Shown: positions 27,986-36,296 of the stretch, in pieces | Numbering within the stretch: position 1 is the first letter of the stretch | Layout of the letters: each line of letters opens with the position of its first letter | Assembly: GCF_036567765.1 (NCBI RefSeq) | Contig: NZ_DATCTU010000006.1 | Location: 22,112 to 86,111 of the forward strand | Reading direction: 5' to 3' | Origin: Pseudobacteroides sp. | GTDB lineage: Bacteria; Bacillota; Clostridia; Acetivibrionales; DSM-2933 | Length of the DNA: 64,000 bases | Notes under the pieces: generated by a model | What the model was told of the DNA's origin: nothing | Databases searched by the model: none | The model's input: the letters and a program-made list of their open reading frames with translations, nothing else | Translations under genes and position numbers: made by a program

Positions 27986-28096
27986 TAAAAGCGATTAATA
28001 TAGCAAAACATATAGAGAAAATGCTTTACGGCTGGGTACCTATAATCATTCACAATCAATCATTCACAATCAATCATTTACAATCATCTATATATT

Positions 28097-29677
28097 TTAT
28101 TCACACATACCGGTTAAGACCAACTGCTTTGGAGATAAGCCGGTTGTATCCTCCAAGTATTTTGTAATATCTACTGTTATCTTAGAACCGTCAAATATAA
28201 ACCTGTACACCTCACAAAAAGGTTCTCCTACATAATGCCAGTCCATTTCAAATGTATTTTCATTTACCCAATTTCCTTTTAAAGCCACCTGGCTATATAA
28301 AGGATACATGGTCATAGTTCCTACCTGACTTGCCTTGCTAATACGATACACTCCATCCAGACCAATCGTCAATACATGACTGCTTCCATTTTGCTTTATA
28401 TTTAATACAGATGAATTTTTCTTTTTAAAATCAAAAGATAAACTTATGTCCGTTAAATCCATTTTATACACTTTTCCTGAAATCTCTTGAGCAATCTTGG
28501 GCAGTGACGAACTTTTACCAGACTTTGGTGATTCCAGCCCTTTTATGAAATTCTTAAGCTTCATTAATGGTTTTGAGTTGGGCTTAATTGGTTTGCTTGA
28601 TTTTGCAGAAGGTATTATGTAATCATTAACATAATTTCCTGGCTGCATCTTTTCAGAATAATTTATACCTGAAGTAAAAACAACAACGAGATCCTGTTCA
28701 GGAAGCACATAAACAAACTGCCCACCATATCCATCAGCTCTATAACCCCCAAAAAAGTTTCTCCACCACTGGTAGCCATAATCATCGGCTCTTACTTCTC
28801 CCCAGTATGCATCAATGTGCTTACTGGTTGCTACCTCCAGCCATTCCTTTGGCACCAGCTGTTTGTTGCACCATTTTCCCCAGTTAATGGCTAGTTGACC
28901 AAACTTGGCCATATCCCTTGGAGTCATTTTTAATCCCCATCCTCCGATGTTTATGCCAGAAAGATCAGTCTCCCAGGTATAGTCAGTAATACCCATTGGA
29001 TCAAACAAGTGTTTTTTTGCATATTGATCAGTGCTCATCCCTGTTGCTTTAGTCAGGATAACGGATAATAAATGAGATGCACCGCTGTCATAATAAAACT
29101 TTGTGCCCGGTTTTGAGCTGAAAGGAATTCCGAAGAAGGATTTTGGGAAATCCATACTGGTAAAAACATACTGTGATGAATCGTCCCTGTGCCCGGTTGA
29201 CATAGTCAGGAGGTTTTCTATTGTCATATCCTTACCCTGATATTGATCGTTTTCTAAAGTTATATCAGGAAAGAAATCAAGAACCTTCTGATCAACTCCC
29301 TTTATGTAACCTTCCTTTATGGCAATACCGACAAGGGTGGAAGTCACACTCTTTGTGGCTGAATATAATGCATGCCTCATATTTTTATCATATGGATCAA
29401 AATACGCTTCTGTAACCAGTTTACCATTTTTAACTATCAGTAAACTGTGTATCGGTGTTTTATTATCCTCGATCGCTTTAAACATATCGAGCAGCTTGGC
29501 TGAGTCCATACCTTGCTGCTCAGGTGTTGATGTTTCCCATTCCCAAGTTGAAGAATTATTATTGATACATGTGGCTTTTGCCAAGGCAGTAGTATTGGCA
29601 AAACTGAAGGCCCCTAGAACTAAACTGATAATAAGCAGAACTGCCAAGCTGGTTCCTCTCTTTTTGATTCTGTACAT
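28097..29677 (-). CDS. Secreted serine hydrolase of the beta-lactamase class C family
   Basis: A 526-residue exported protein. A signal peptide covers 1-34. The penicillin-binding/AmpC fold shows SATK (nucleophile Ser106, Lys109), a Tyr-containing YYDSG motif near 200 and a YGGQF motif near 320. The C-terminal ~150 residues are a beta-rich extension of unknown role. Such proteins may be D-amino-acid peptidases, esterases or carboxypeptidases; the class does not prove antibiotic hydrolysis. The ATG 29677 has GGAAGGTG. No regulator is adjacent. Confidence 0.9.
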   Translation of the reverse strand: MYRIKKRGTSLAVLLIISLVLGAFSFANTTALAKATCINNNSSTWEWETSTPEQQGMDSAKLLDMFKAIEDNKTPIHSLLIVKNGKLVTEAYFDPYDKNMRHALYSATKSVTSTLVGIAIKEGYIKGVDQKVLDFFPDITLENDQYQGKDMTIENLLTMSTGHRDDSSQYVFTSMDFPKSFFGIPFSSKPGTKFYYDSGASHLLSVILTKATGMSTDQYAKKHLFDPMGITDYTWETDLSGINIGGWGLKMTPRDMAKFGQLAINWGKWCNKQLVPKEWLEVATSKHIDAYWGEVRADDYGYQWWRNFFGGYRADGYGGQFVYVLPEQDLVVVFTSGINYSEKMQPGNYVNDYIIPSAKSSKPIKPNSKPLMKLKNFIKGLESPKSGKSSSLPKIAQEISGKVYKMDLTDISLSFDFKKKNSSVLNIKQNGSSHVLTIGLDGVYRISKASQVGTMTMYPLYSQVALKGNWVNENTFEMDWHYVGEPFCEVYRFIFDGSKITVDITKYLEDTTGLSPKQLVLTGMCE

Positions 29678-29983
29678 TTTAACACCTTCCTTTCAGATTA
29701 TACAAGTTGTATTTTATTGCTTATAAAGCATTTTCTCTGTCAGTTTTATTTATTGTAATATCCTTTTCAACCATAATATACCTTAATTATATCATACAGG
29801 CACGTTATGCAACATATGTCTTTACATACTCTCAACACCAAGCTGTAATAATCATTATTTTCATAAGTTTGCCTTGTGGTAATAAATTCAAATACAAAAT
29901 TAGACCCTGTTTATATTTTTTCTCAAACCCTTAAAAGTATATTAATAAAAAAATGAAGGAAACCTAATTACGAGGTGATTTAT
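29678..29983. other. Intergenic region without a recognisable gene
   Basis: About 300 AT-rich bases between the divergent hydrolase gene and the small-protein operon. It must hold both promoters. I see no convincing gene, RNA structure or repeat here. Confidence 0.5.
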
Positions 29984-30118
29984 ATGCCAAAAGACAGTCA
30001 GCCGGACAATAAAAAAGCAAGAGCGGAAAAATCAAATGGGCAAACCCCACTAACCGCCGAGAATCAAAATCAGAATAGAAATGCTAAGAAAAAATCTATA
30101 AAGAATAATGATGTTTAA
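29984..30118 (+). CDS. Small hydrophilic protein, 44 residues
   Basis: ATG 29984 with GAGGTGATT upstream opens a 44-codon frame beginning MPKDSQPDNK and ending SIKNNDV. It is very rich in Lys, Asn, Gln and Asp, without hydrophobic segments, cysteines or aromatic residues, so it is probably disordered. It starts a tight group with the next two genes. Small basic Asn/Lys-rich proteins of this type are common in spore-formers, but I cannot name a family, and a spore role is only an inference. Confidence 0.6.
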   Translation: MPKDSQPDNKKARAEKSNGQTPLTAENQNQNRNAKKKSIKNNDV

Positions 30119-30153
30119 AATACAACAAACAAAATATAAAGGGAGTGAGTAAA

Positions 30154-30309
30154 ATGGCGAAGGCTGGGATGCGAAGGCCCGATCCGAGAGAACCACACGG
30201 AACGGAAAACACTCAAAAAATGCACATACAAAAAAATGATGTAGCCCCTGTTCCCGAAATTCAGGGGAAAGCCAAGTATGGGAATAAAAAGGTAGATGAA
30301 AAATCATGA
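30154..30309 (+). CDS. Small hydrophilic protein, 51 residues
   Basis: ATG 30154 with GGGAGTGAG upstream encodes 51 residues starting MAKAGMRRPD and containing the Pro-rich VAPVPEIQGKAKYG. The composition (Lys, Pro, Gly, Asn) and absence of hydrophobic stretches suggest a disordered protein. Its TGA overlaps the ATG of the HD-domain gene (ATGA), which supports real translation. From memory, proteins of this look occur across clostridia as uncharacterised short proteins; I cannot verify that here. Confidence 0.7.
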   Translation: MAKAGMRRPDPREPHGTENTQKMHIQKNDVAPVPEIQGKAKYGNKKVDEKS

Positions 30310-30950
30310 CATCACTACACGATATATTTCGCCAAATGCATATACATCTGTTAAATGATGAACAGCCATCTTTATATTTTAATGAAATTTCCAAAACCCG
30401 GTTGTTTGAGCAATATCCTCTTAATTTGCTTAACAACTTAAAGAATGCACAGCAGTCCCCAAAGCACCATCCAGAGGGTAATGTATGGGTTCATACGATG
30501 ATGGTTGTAGATGAAGCAGCAAAAGTAAAAAACGAGAGTAACAGTAGAAAGGCTTTTATGTGGGCTGCTTTGCTGCATGACATAGGAAAACCCGATGCCA
30601 CAAAAAACAGGAATGGTAAAATAACATCCTATGATCATGATAAGATCGGTGCAAATCTTGCAAGGAAATTCTTAATGGAATTTTCAGATGATGAGGAGTT
30701 TATAAGAAAAGTAACCATACTTGTAAGATGGCATATGCAAATACTTTTTGTAGTTAATAATTTACCCTTTGCAGACGTGAAAACAATGAAAAGGCAGGCA
30801 AATGTTACGGAAGTAGCACTCCTTGGTCTATGTGACAGAATGGGCAGACTTAATGCAGACCGAAGAAAAGAAGAGGCTAATATAAAAGCTTTCTTGGAAA
30901 AAATGGGTACTGCTAGTAATGGAGAGTCAAGAGTTTTACTAAAGGTATAA
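30306..30950 (+). CDS. HD-domain hydrolase
   Basis: A 214-residue cytoplasmic metal-dependent phosphohydrolase. The HD signature is complete: His63 (WVHTMMV), His91-Asp92 in LLHDIGKPD, and Asp in DHDKIGANLA. The arrangement resembles the C-terminal HD domain of CCA-adding tRNA nucleotidyltransferases, but the nucleotidyltransferase part is absent. The substrate could be a nucleotide or a 2',3'-cyclic phosphate; the sequence does not say. It is translationally coupled to the 51-residue protein and followed by a terminator. Confidence 0.9.
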   Translation: MTSLHDIFRQMHIHLLNDEQPSLYFNEISKTRLFEQYPLNLLNNLKNAQQSPKHHPEGNVWVHTMMVVDEAAKVKNESNSRKAFMWAALLHDIGKPDATKNRNGKITSYDHDKIGANLARKFLMEFSDDEEFIRKVTILVRWHMQILFVVNNLPFADVKTMKRQANVTEVALLGLCDRMGRLNADRRKEEANIKAFLEKMGTASNGESRVLLKV

Positions 30951-30956
30951 ATGGAC

Positions 30957-31004
30957 ACTGGCTAACCAACTGGAAATCAGATTAGCAGTTGATTAGCCAG
31001 AGTT
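30957..31004. terminator. Terminator between convergent genes
   Basis: CTGGCTAACCAACTG pairs with CAGTTGATTAGCCAG around a loop of about a dozen bases, followed by a run of T. It ends the HD-domain gene and may also serve the convergent MSEP-CTERM gene. Confidence 0.8.
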
Positions 31005-31018
31005 TTTTAATGGATCAT

Positions 31019-33856
31019 CTAAACAGCCATCTTTCTCCTTCTATGCCGAACCACCAAAACAAAGGCTGCCGTTATAAGTGCAATTATCATCAATGAAGGT
31101 TCCGACATCTGGGATGGCTCCCCTACATCAAGAGGTTTTTTGGTTGAAAGAATCTTTTGCTGCTTTTCTAAAAGAACCTTTTCCTGGGCTTCATTTTCCA
31201 ACACTATATAGGAGGTAAGGGGAGACATAACTCCGGTTTTAATGCTGGCCTTAACTATTTCAAGTGTCTTACCACTGGTCTTTTCCGGATGCAAAAACAT
31301 GCTGGCAGTTGCAGCCTTTAGCACAAACCCGGTGTCCAATGAAGACATGGCTTTATCGGAATTAAGCTCATAGTCGCTATCGCCAAGGACTATCGATGTA
31401 GAAGTATCATCGCTTAAATACGCCTTAATATCAGAAACATCAGGCCATGGAAGAACAGTATCAGGTGAAATTGATGCGGTTGCAGGGATTTCTGTTGTTC
31501 CTTTTCCATCCAGCGAATGGCTCAAAAGCATCCCTTCAGTATTAAGACTGTAAAAGCACTTTACGTCCGGCATTAAATACTTTAATGAATCGTAGCTGCC
31601 GATCAAGGTTGCTTTATCGATATCATCGGTAACTATTATTACAGCAGGGTACTTATGGGACTTATCTTTATAGTTTTCAAAATGAATGCTTTTAAGTGCA
31701 TGGTCAAGATAAAGCCCTCCAACAGCCGGGAGCTTATAATACTGCTCCTGCCAGGCTCCTCCAGCCGTCAACTTTTTCAGATTGTAGTTTAACGCAGATA
31801 TACCAATATCCTTATGGTTCAATTTGTTCTTTTCAATGTAGTTTTCAACGCATTTAACAAGCTCCTGGCCCCTATCCTTGCTACCTTCCGATCTATCAAT
31901 TACAAAGTGATAAAAGGGAGCCCTTGTGACTTTCAAAAGTGCTTTTTTAACTTCATATGGCACAAGAGTAACATCATCATCAATTTTCTTTACTGAAGCA
32001 TCTAAAAGCCCCACTTCTTTGGTGCTGCCTTCAACATTTGTGTTTCCAAGGTCAATACCAAGTTCACCAATTTTTAATGTTACAGGCGTCTTGTGAATAA
32101 TCTCAAAGCCTGTTTTTCTGGTTTCGTTTGTGTTAAAAGGAAACACTTTGAATTCTATTATGCTGTCGCTTATATACGAAAGAATCCCCGGATCCCTTCT
32201 TATAGTCACTATTTGATCATATATCCAGTTTGCAGCCCTTTTATCTGCAATCATACCGAATTTCTTTTTATTATTTACATAAAGATAATAGTTTGTTATA
32301 AAGCTGTCTTGGGGAAGCTCAAACCTGGCTCTGAATTCAGCGTTGAAATCATTAGAGTTTTTGAGATCAAAGTGAATCCAGCTCCTGTAGCAGTTGTTTT
32401 TTGAATCAAATTGCGTCTCTACAGTGTGTTTATCGATCCTAACTGGCTGAACCTGTTCTTCACTAGTCTCAATTGTATTATTAAATGTGTTATTTATAGT
32501 ATTATTCTCATACTTTACTCCTAAAAATATGCTTTTAATTGCTTTGATCTTTTGTTCGGACAGTGTAAGGTTCTCCAGTACAAGCCAATTATAATAGGCA
32601 GATATCAAAGGAATTTTATAATTTGAAGAAAAAAATCCACCTCTTCTACCGGATGATTTGTTTTCTCTTAAAAAGTTCAGCGAGCGTGAAAGTGCATTAG
32701 TATTTACCTTTACTTCATTCTTATCCGAAAGGTTTTGTTGATAAATAAAATTTAAAGCTTTATCAATATGTCCCTTATCGCTATTAAAGGAAATTGAGAT
32801 AAGTGCAGGTATAACTGAAACACCGCAGATAAAAACAATTAAAAGAGCTGCTTTTTTGTAGTGCTGCTGTAAGAATTTATAGTCATCCCATAGTGATCTG
32901 ACGTGCACAAAAGCTTGTGCAACAGGCACCAGCAATAGAATTCCCAGTCCAAATGCCAATAGTCCAATCAATGAAAAAGGCAAGTATGGCAAAAAGATTA
33001 TAAAAAAATAGGCAGTAAAAGTGAATGTGATGCTTTTAAGTATAAATAAAAGACTTCTTAGATACTTGTTGTCTGAGGATGGTATAACAAGCAGCACTCC
33101 CGTAAAAACTGCAAGCAGATAAAAATAAACACTGGAGAAATTCCCGAAAATATTGCCCTGATTGTTTATTGAAAGCCCAAATAAAGGTCCCAGTGTTACG
33201 ATCGGAATAACGGCTTTTTGCCATATCTGAGGTTTCTTATTAAGAAGGTGATAAATAAGTTTGACAATAACAAACAAAAATGCAACAGTTCCAATAACAA
33301 ATGATATGGTTGAAAGGTGGTCCAAAACCGATGTAAAAGGAACATGCAATAACGGAAGCAACGCAGTAACAAGCAAAAACCAAAAGGCTGGAATTGCCAG
33401 AACCGGTACTGTCTTTTTATTAAACAAAATACCAAACTTAAAGGGAGTAAGCCAGACTACGCTAATTAGCATTGCAACAACCATAGAAGGCGTAATCATT
33501 GTAACAACCATCATTTCAGGGGAAATCTCAAAAAGCATCCAGTCTGGAATACTGGAAGGAATTATTTTATCATTAAATACAGTAAAAAAATAAAGATATG
33601 GTATGTAAGTCAAAAAAAGTGAAACACCTGTTTTTAAATGTACTTCCTTCCTTGAAATCAATCTTATAACCCCATAGACAGTATAGGAAATATACGATAA
33701 TCCCAAAAGCCCACCGAACACAGCCCAAAGCCGTAGATTTTCCTCAGTGAGTTGGGAATTTATAATATAAAATATTCTGCCCATTATTATAAATATCAGC
33801 AGCTGTGGCAGCGAAACTCCTATTAGAAGCCAATAAGGCTTAAGTATATTTTTCAT
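31019..33856 (-). CDS. MSEP-CTERM protein (exosortase K substrate)
   Basis: A 945-residue membrane protein. The first ~380 residues contain about eleven hydrophobic helices, followed by a large extracytoplasmic region (~390-900). The C terminus is a sorting signal: MSEP at 917-920, a hydrophobic helix (SLMIIALITAAFVLVV) and a basic tail RHRRRK. This fits the MSEP-CTERM family, which occurs as the single dedicated target next to exosortase K. The start is ATG 33856 with AAAGGAGTG; an upstream ATG at 33883 has no site and falls in a repeat. The exosortase would cleave at the motif and release or modify the protein. Its biological role is not established. Confidence 0.88.
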   Translation of the reverse strand: MKNILKPYWLLIGVSLPQLLIFIIMGRIFYIINSQLTEENLRLWAVFGGLLGLSYISYTVYGVIRLISRKEVHLKTGVSLFLTYIPYLYFFTVFNDKIIPSSIPDWMLFEISPEMMVVTMITPSMVVAMLISVVWLTPFKFGILFNKKTVPVLAIPAFWFLLVTALLPLLHVPFTSVLDHLSTISFVIGTVAFLFVIVKLIYHLLNKKPQIWQKAVIPIVTLGPLFGLSINNQGNIFGNFSSVYFYLLAVFTGVLLVIPSSDNKYLRSLLFILKSITFTFTAYFFIIFLPYLPFSLIGLLAFGLGILLLVPVAQAFVHVRSLWDDYKFLQQHYKKAALLIVFICGVSVIPALISISFNSDKGHIDKALNFIYQQNLSDKNEVKVNTNALSRSLNFLRENKSSGRRGGFFSSNYKIPLISAYYNWLVLENLTLSEQKIKAIKSIFLGVKYENNTINNTFNNTIETSEEQVQPVRIDKHTVETQFDSKNNCYRSWIHFDLKNSNDFNAEFRARFELPQDSFITNYYLYVNNKKKFGMIADKRAANWIYDQIVTIRRDPGILSYISDSIIEFKVFPFNTNETRKTGFEIIHKTPVTLKIGELGIDLGNTNVEGSTKEVGLLDASVKKIDDDVTLVPYEVKKALLKVTRAPFYHFVIDRSEGSKDRGQELVKCVENYIEKNKLNHKDIGISALNYNLKKLTAGGAWQEQYYKLPAVGGLYLDHALKSIHFENYKDKSHKYPAVIIVTDDIDKATLIGSYDSLKYLMPDVKCFYSLNTEGMLLSHSLDGKGTTEIPATASISPDTVLPWPDVSDIKAYLSDDTSTSIVLGDSDYELNSDKAMSSLDTGFVLKAATASMFLHPEKTSGKTLEIVKASIKTGVMSPLTSYIVLENEAQEKVLLEKQQKILSTKKPLDVGEPSQMSEPSLMIIALITAAFVLVVRHRRRKMAV

Positions 33857-33880
33857 TAAAACACTCCTTTCTATCTTGAA

Positions 33881-33959
33881 CAAAATCGCTTACGATTTTG
33901 CAACCCTGATTGTTGTCGTGGGAAATTGTGGTGTGAATACACCATAATTTCCTAGACAT
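33881..33959 (+). repeat. Repeat family B, best full copy
   Basis: A 79-bp element in the gap between exosortase K and its substrate gene. Module one is AAAATCGCTTACGATTTT; module two has AAATTGTGGTGT paired with ACACCATAATTT; the end is CCTAGACAT. I use it as the reference for the family. Confidence 0.9.
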
Positions 33960-33962
33960 AAA

Positions 33963-33996
33963 CAAAATTGATTGCGATTTTGCAACCTTGATCGTT
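33963..33996 (+). repeat. Repeat family B, tandem partial copy
   Basis: It begins four bases after the previous copy with AAAATTGATTGCGATTTTGC and AACCTTGATCGTT, then stops at the first palindrome plus linker. The full and partial copies are in direct tandem. Confidence 0.8.
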
Positions 33997-34003
33997 AATA
34001 AAT

Positions 34004-34582
34004 TTACAAGGTGGTTTTTGGCATGCCTCTAGATTTCCTGGTCTTTAGAAATATGACAAGCCTCGATATTGCCATATAGAACAATACAAGAAAAAAGAAA
34101 TATACCAGTGTTCCTAAAATCTTGTGGAAATCTTCTTTATCAATTTTTAAATATGCATCGTTATAAACTGTAAAATTTATAGCAGCTACTATTCTAAAGG
34201 TATTAACAATTATTGTAATTATGTAAGATAATATTAAAAACAACACTGCAGCAAGTACTTTTATTATACCATTAAATTCCTTAATAAATGAAAAGGAAAA
34301 TGCACAAAACAAAATTACCAGAAAATTAATTCCCGCACAGCTTGGACCTATTTCAACAGTTACATCTGAACTCATGTAGCCTCTTTCCTGCACAAAATGA
34401 TAAAGAGTCCCCGTAAATACTTCCACAAGCCTTGTAACAGGAGCCAGTATAAATTGCAGAGAAAAACTGTCTGCATTCGTGTAAAAAAGCTTTATGGCAA
34501 AAGCTGTTACAAGGCAGCCTAAGTATAGAATATATGTGGGACATAGTTTTTTATATTTTTCATATAGACCTAAAAAACTCAT
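34004..34582 (-). CDS. xrtK: Exosortase K
   Basis: A 192-residue integral membrane transpeptidase-like cysteine protease of the exosortase/archaeosortase superfamily. Catalytic residues are in the expected order: Cys82 in GPSCAGINF, Arg130 in NTFRIV and His153 in DFHKILG, each at the edge of a hydrophobic helix. Five to six helices are visible. It lies next to the MSEP-CTERM protein, the known one-enzyme one-substrate arrangement. GAAAGGAA precedes ATG 34582, 26 bases after the HAAS-domain gene, so it belongs to that operon. Confidence 0.9.
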   Translation of the reverse strand: MSFLGLYEKYKKLCPTYILYLGCLVTAFAIKLFYTNADSFSLQFILAPVTRLVEVFTGTLYHFVQERGYMSSDVTVEIGPSCAGINFLVILFCAFSFSFIKEFNGIIKVLAAVLFLILSYIITIIVNTFRIVAAINFTVYNDAYLKIDKEDFHKILGTLVYFFFLVLFYMAISRLVIFLKTRKSRGMPKTTL

Positions 34583-34608
34583 TAAATAAGATTCCTTTCA
34601 TTACTCCA

Positions 34609-35619
34609 CTATTTCATAACATTGTACCTGACTCCCTTATATAAAGTGGTTATGGCATCTGCAATTCCCACTACTATGATAACTGCAATAAACCCAGTTT
34701 TAAATTTATCCCACAATTCATTAAAATCAAAAGTCAACTTCATATGTTTCACAATTGCACTTGAAAAATCAGGATTCCAAATATCAGGATTGGTAAATAT
34801 ACTTAATGCCAAGATAGTCGATACTACACCTAACACAGTTACAACAACCGAAAGCTTTAGTGTCCACCTTCTTGTGTAAAGCTTCAAAATTTCTTTAAGA
34901 ATATGCAGCAAAAGTATTGAAACAAGTATTACTCTTACGCCTTGCATAGCCTCTTGATTAAATACCGGAATCACTATTCTCCCACTCTCAAGTTCAAAAT
35001 ATGCAGCGAAGACCTGTGGCGTACTATAAAGCAGAACTAAAAATATGGTACTGAAGATGATGGATATAACAGGCTCATGTACAGGTATTACTGCCTTTTT
35101 TTCCGGAATAACAGGTAATTGCGAAGGACTCCATTTACCTTTTTCCAGGCTATCCTTTTCAGTATTACCCTTTTCCATATTCATTTGACTTCTCTCAGCA
35201 ATTATGAAAGCTCCGGTAGTCCAGGCAAAGGCCTGCAATCCTGCGGAAAACAATGCAGACAAATAGTTCTTTATTATATCAAGCCCGCTTTGTTCCTTTG
35301 TAAAAAAGCTTTGTGCCATAATAGCCATTGTTACCCCTGCAAATACCGCAATAAGTACAATCTTTAGTATCAGTATATATTTTTCGTAGTATTGGGGACC
35401 TATAAGGTATCGCTTGGATCCCCTGTAGTTGTCTGCAAGAATTTCAGGATCTCCCAATTCTATAAGAACATTTTTTACCTTACTCTCGTAAGATACATCT
35501 TCATCATTTTCTTCAACCATATCACCTATAAGTGCTTTTAGCTCTTTTTCAATATCCGCCCTCTGCTTTTCGGGAAGGCTTCTGGTAACAGCATAAACAT
35601 AACGATTTATCAAATCCAT
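34609..35619 (-). CDS. HAAS-domain membrane protein
   Basis: A 336-residue protein. The N-terminal ~80 residues form a helical HAAS (DUF1700-like) domain, with the typical PEKQRADIEKELKALI and LGDPEILADNYRG. Six or so membrane helices follow, with a cytoplasmic loop near 150-180. HAAS proteins usually pair with PadR-type regulators and are thought to sense membrane state and control the regulator. Here the PadR gene ends 12 bases upstream and exosortase K follows, so the module probably regulates, or is regulated together with, the sorting system. Confidence 0.87.
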   Translation of the reverse strand: MDLINRYVYAVTRSLPEKQRADIEKELKALIGDMVEENDEDVSYESKVKNVLIELGDPEILADNYRGSKRYLIGPQYYEKYILILKIVLIAVFAGVTMAIMAQSFFTKEQSGLDIIKNYLSALFSAGLQAFAWTTGAFIIAERSQMNMEKGNTEKDSLEKGKWSPSQLPVIPEKKAVIPVHEPVISIIFSTIFLVLLYSTPQVFAAYFELESGRIVIPVFNQEAMQGVRVILVSILLLHILKEILKLYTRRWTLKLSVVVTVLGVVSTILALSIFTNPDIWNPDFSSAIVKHMKLTFDFNELWDKFKTGFIAVIIVVGIADAITTLYKGVRYNVMK

Positions 35620-35631
35620 ATTCTTTCCCTC

Positions 35632-35973
35632 CTACTCTTTTATCAAGTCATCCATCTTCTTCACCATCTCAACCCATTGTTCGCATAGCCTTCTATATAT
35701 TTCTCTTCCGTATCTGCTTAACTGATAATACTTCCTTGGTTTTGACGCATCTACGTCCCAGTTGCTTTCCAGCAAGTTCTGCTTTTCCAGTCTCCTTAAA
35801 AGCGGGTATAGTGTCCCTGCTTCCACAGGAATACCCTTCTCTTCCAGCAATACAACAAGGGAATATCCGTATTGGGGAAGTTTTAGCTGACTTAGCACAC
35901 TGAGGATTATGGTTCCTCTCCTAAGTTCCAACAATAAACTGTCGAAGAGATCGTCCTGCTTATTTTCTTCCAT
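35632..35973 (-). CDS. PadR-family transcriptional regulator
   Basis: A 113-residue winged-helix protein. The motif LRRGTIILSVLSQLKLPQYG, then PVEAGTLYPLLRRLEKQNLL, is the usual PadR recognition region, and a short C-terminal helix serves dimerisation. I chose ATG 35973, which has GGAGGTGA; a start at 36009 lies further upstream without a site. It is the first gene of the operon with the HAAS protein, exosortase K and the MSEP-CTERM protein, and probably represses its own operon. Confidence 0.93.
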   Translation of the reverse strand: MEENKQDDLFDSLLLELRRGTIILSVLSQLKLPQYGYSLVVLLEEKGIPVEAGTLYPLLRRLEKQNLLESNWDVDASKPRKYYQLSRYGREIYRRLCEQWVEMVKKMDDLIKE

Positions 35974-36200
35974 AGATTCACCTCCTATATATATTATACT
36001 GTATGTCATACACTATTGTAAACAACACATTAATATATATTTTGAAATATTATTATATTCATAATGTTAAAATTCTTAAAGCGATATCATCATAAGCTTA
36101 ATATATCTGTTTTCACGCTGGTTATAATGCAAAACCCCTTTACAAACAATATGCAAAGAGGTTTTCCTAAAAATCTTAATATTAAATTTGTTATTCGTAT

Positions 36201-36261
36201 ACAACCTTAGTTGTTGTTGTGAAAAATTGTGGTATAGAATACACCATAATTTCCTAGACAT
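36201..36261 (+). repeat. Repeat family B, partial copy lacking the first palindrome
   Basis: ACAACCTTAGTTGTTGTTGT followed by the complete second module and CCTAGACAT. It lies between ahcY and the padR operon. Confidence 0.8.
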
Positions 36262-36296
36262 CAAAAAAGTAGTAGAATTATTGCTTTAGTATATCA

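Noticed and set aside
28097..29677. True beta-lactamase antibiotic resistance gene
   Set aside because: The class C-like family includes many esterases and peptidases; the long C-terminal extension and lack of a regulator do not support a resistance role.
29707..29934. A 75-codon frame in the gap after the serine hydrolase gene
   Set aside because: No ribosome site, skewed AT-driven composition, and no resemblance to known proteins.
36128..36170. Possible terminator between padR and ahcY (AAAACCCCTTT and AAAGAGGTTTT)
   Set aside because: The stem is interrupted and no clear T-run follows on the expected strand; left out of the annotation.
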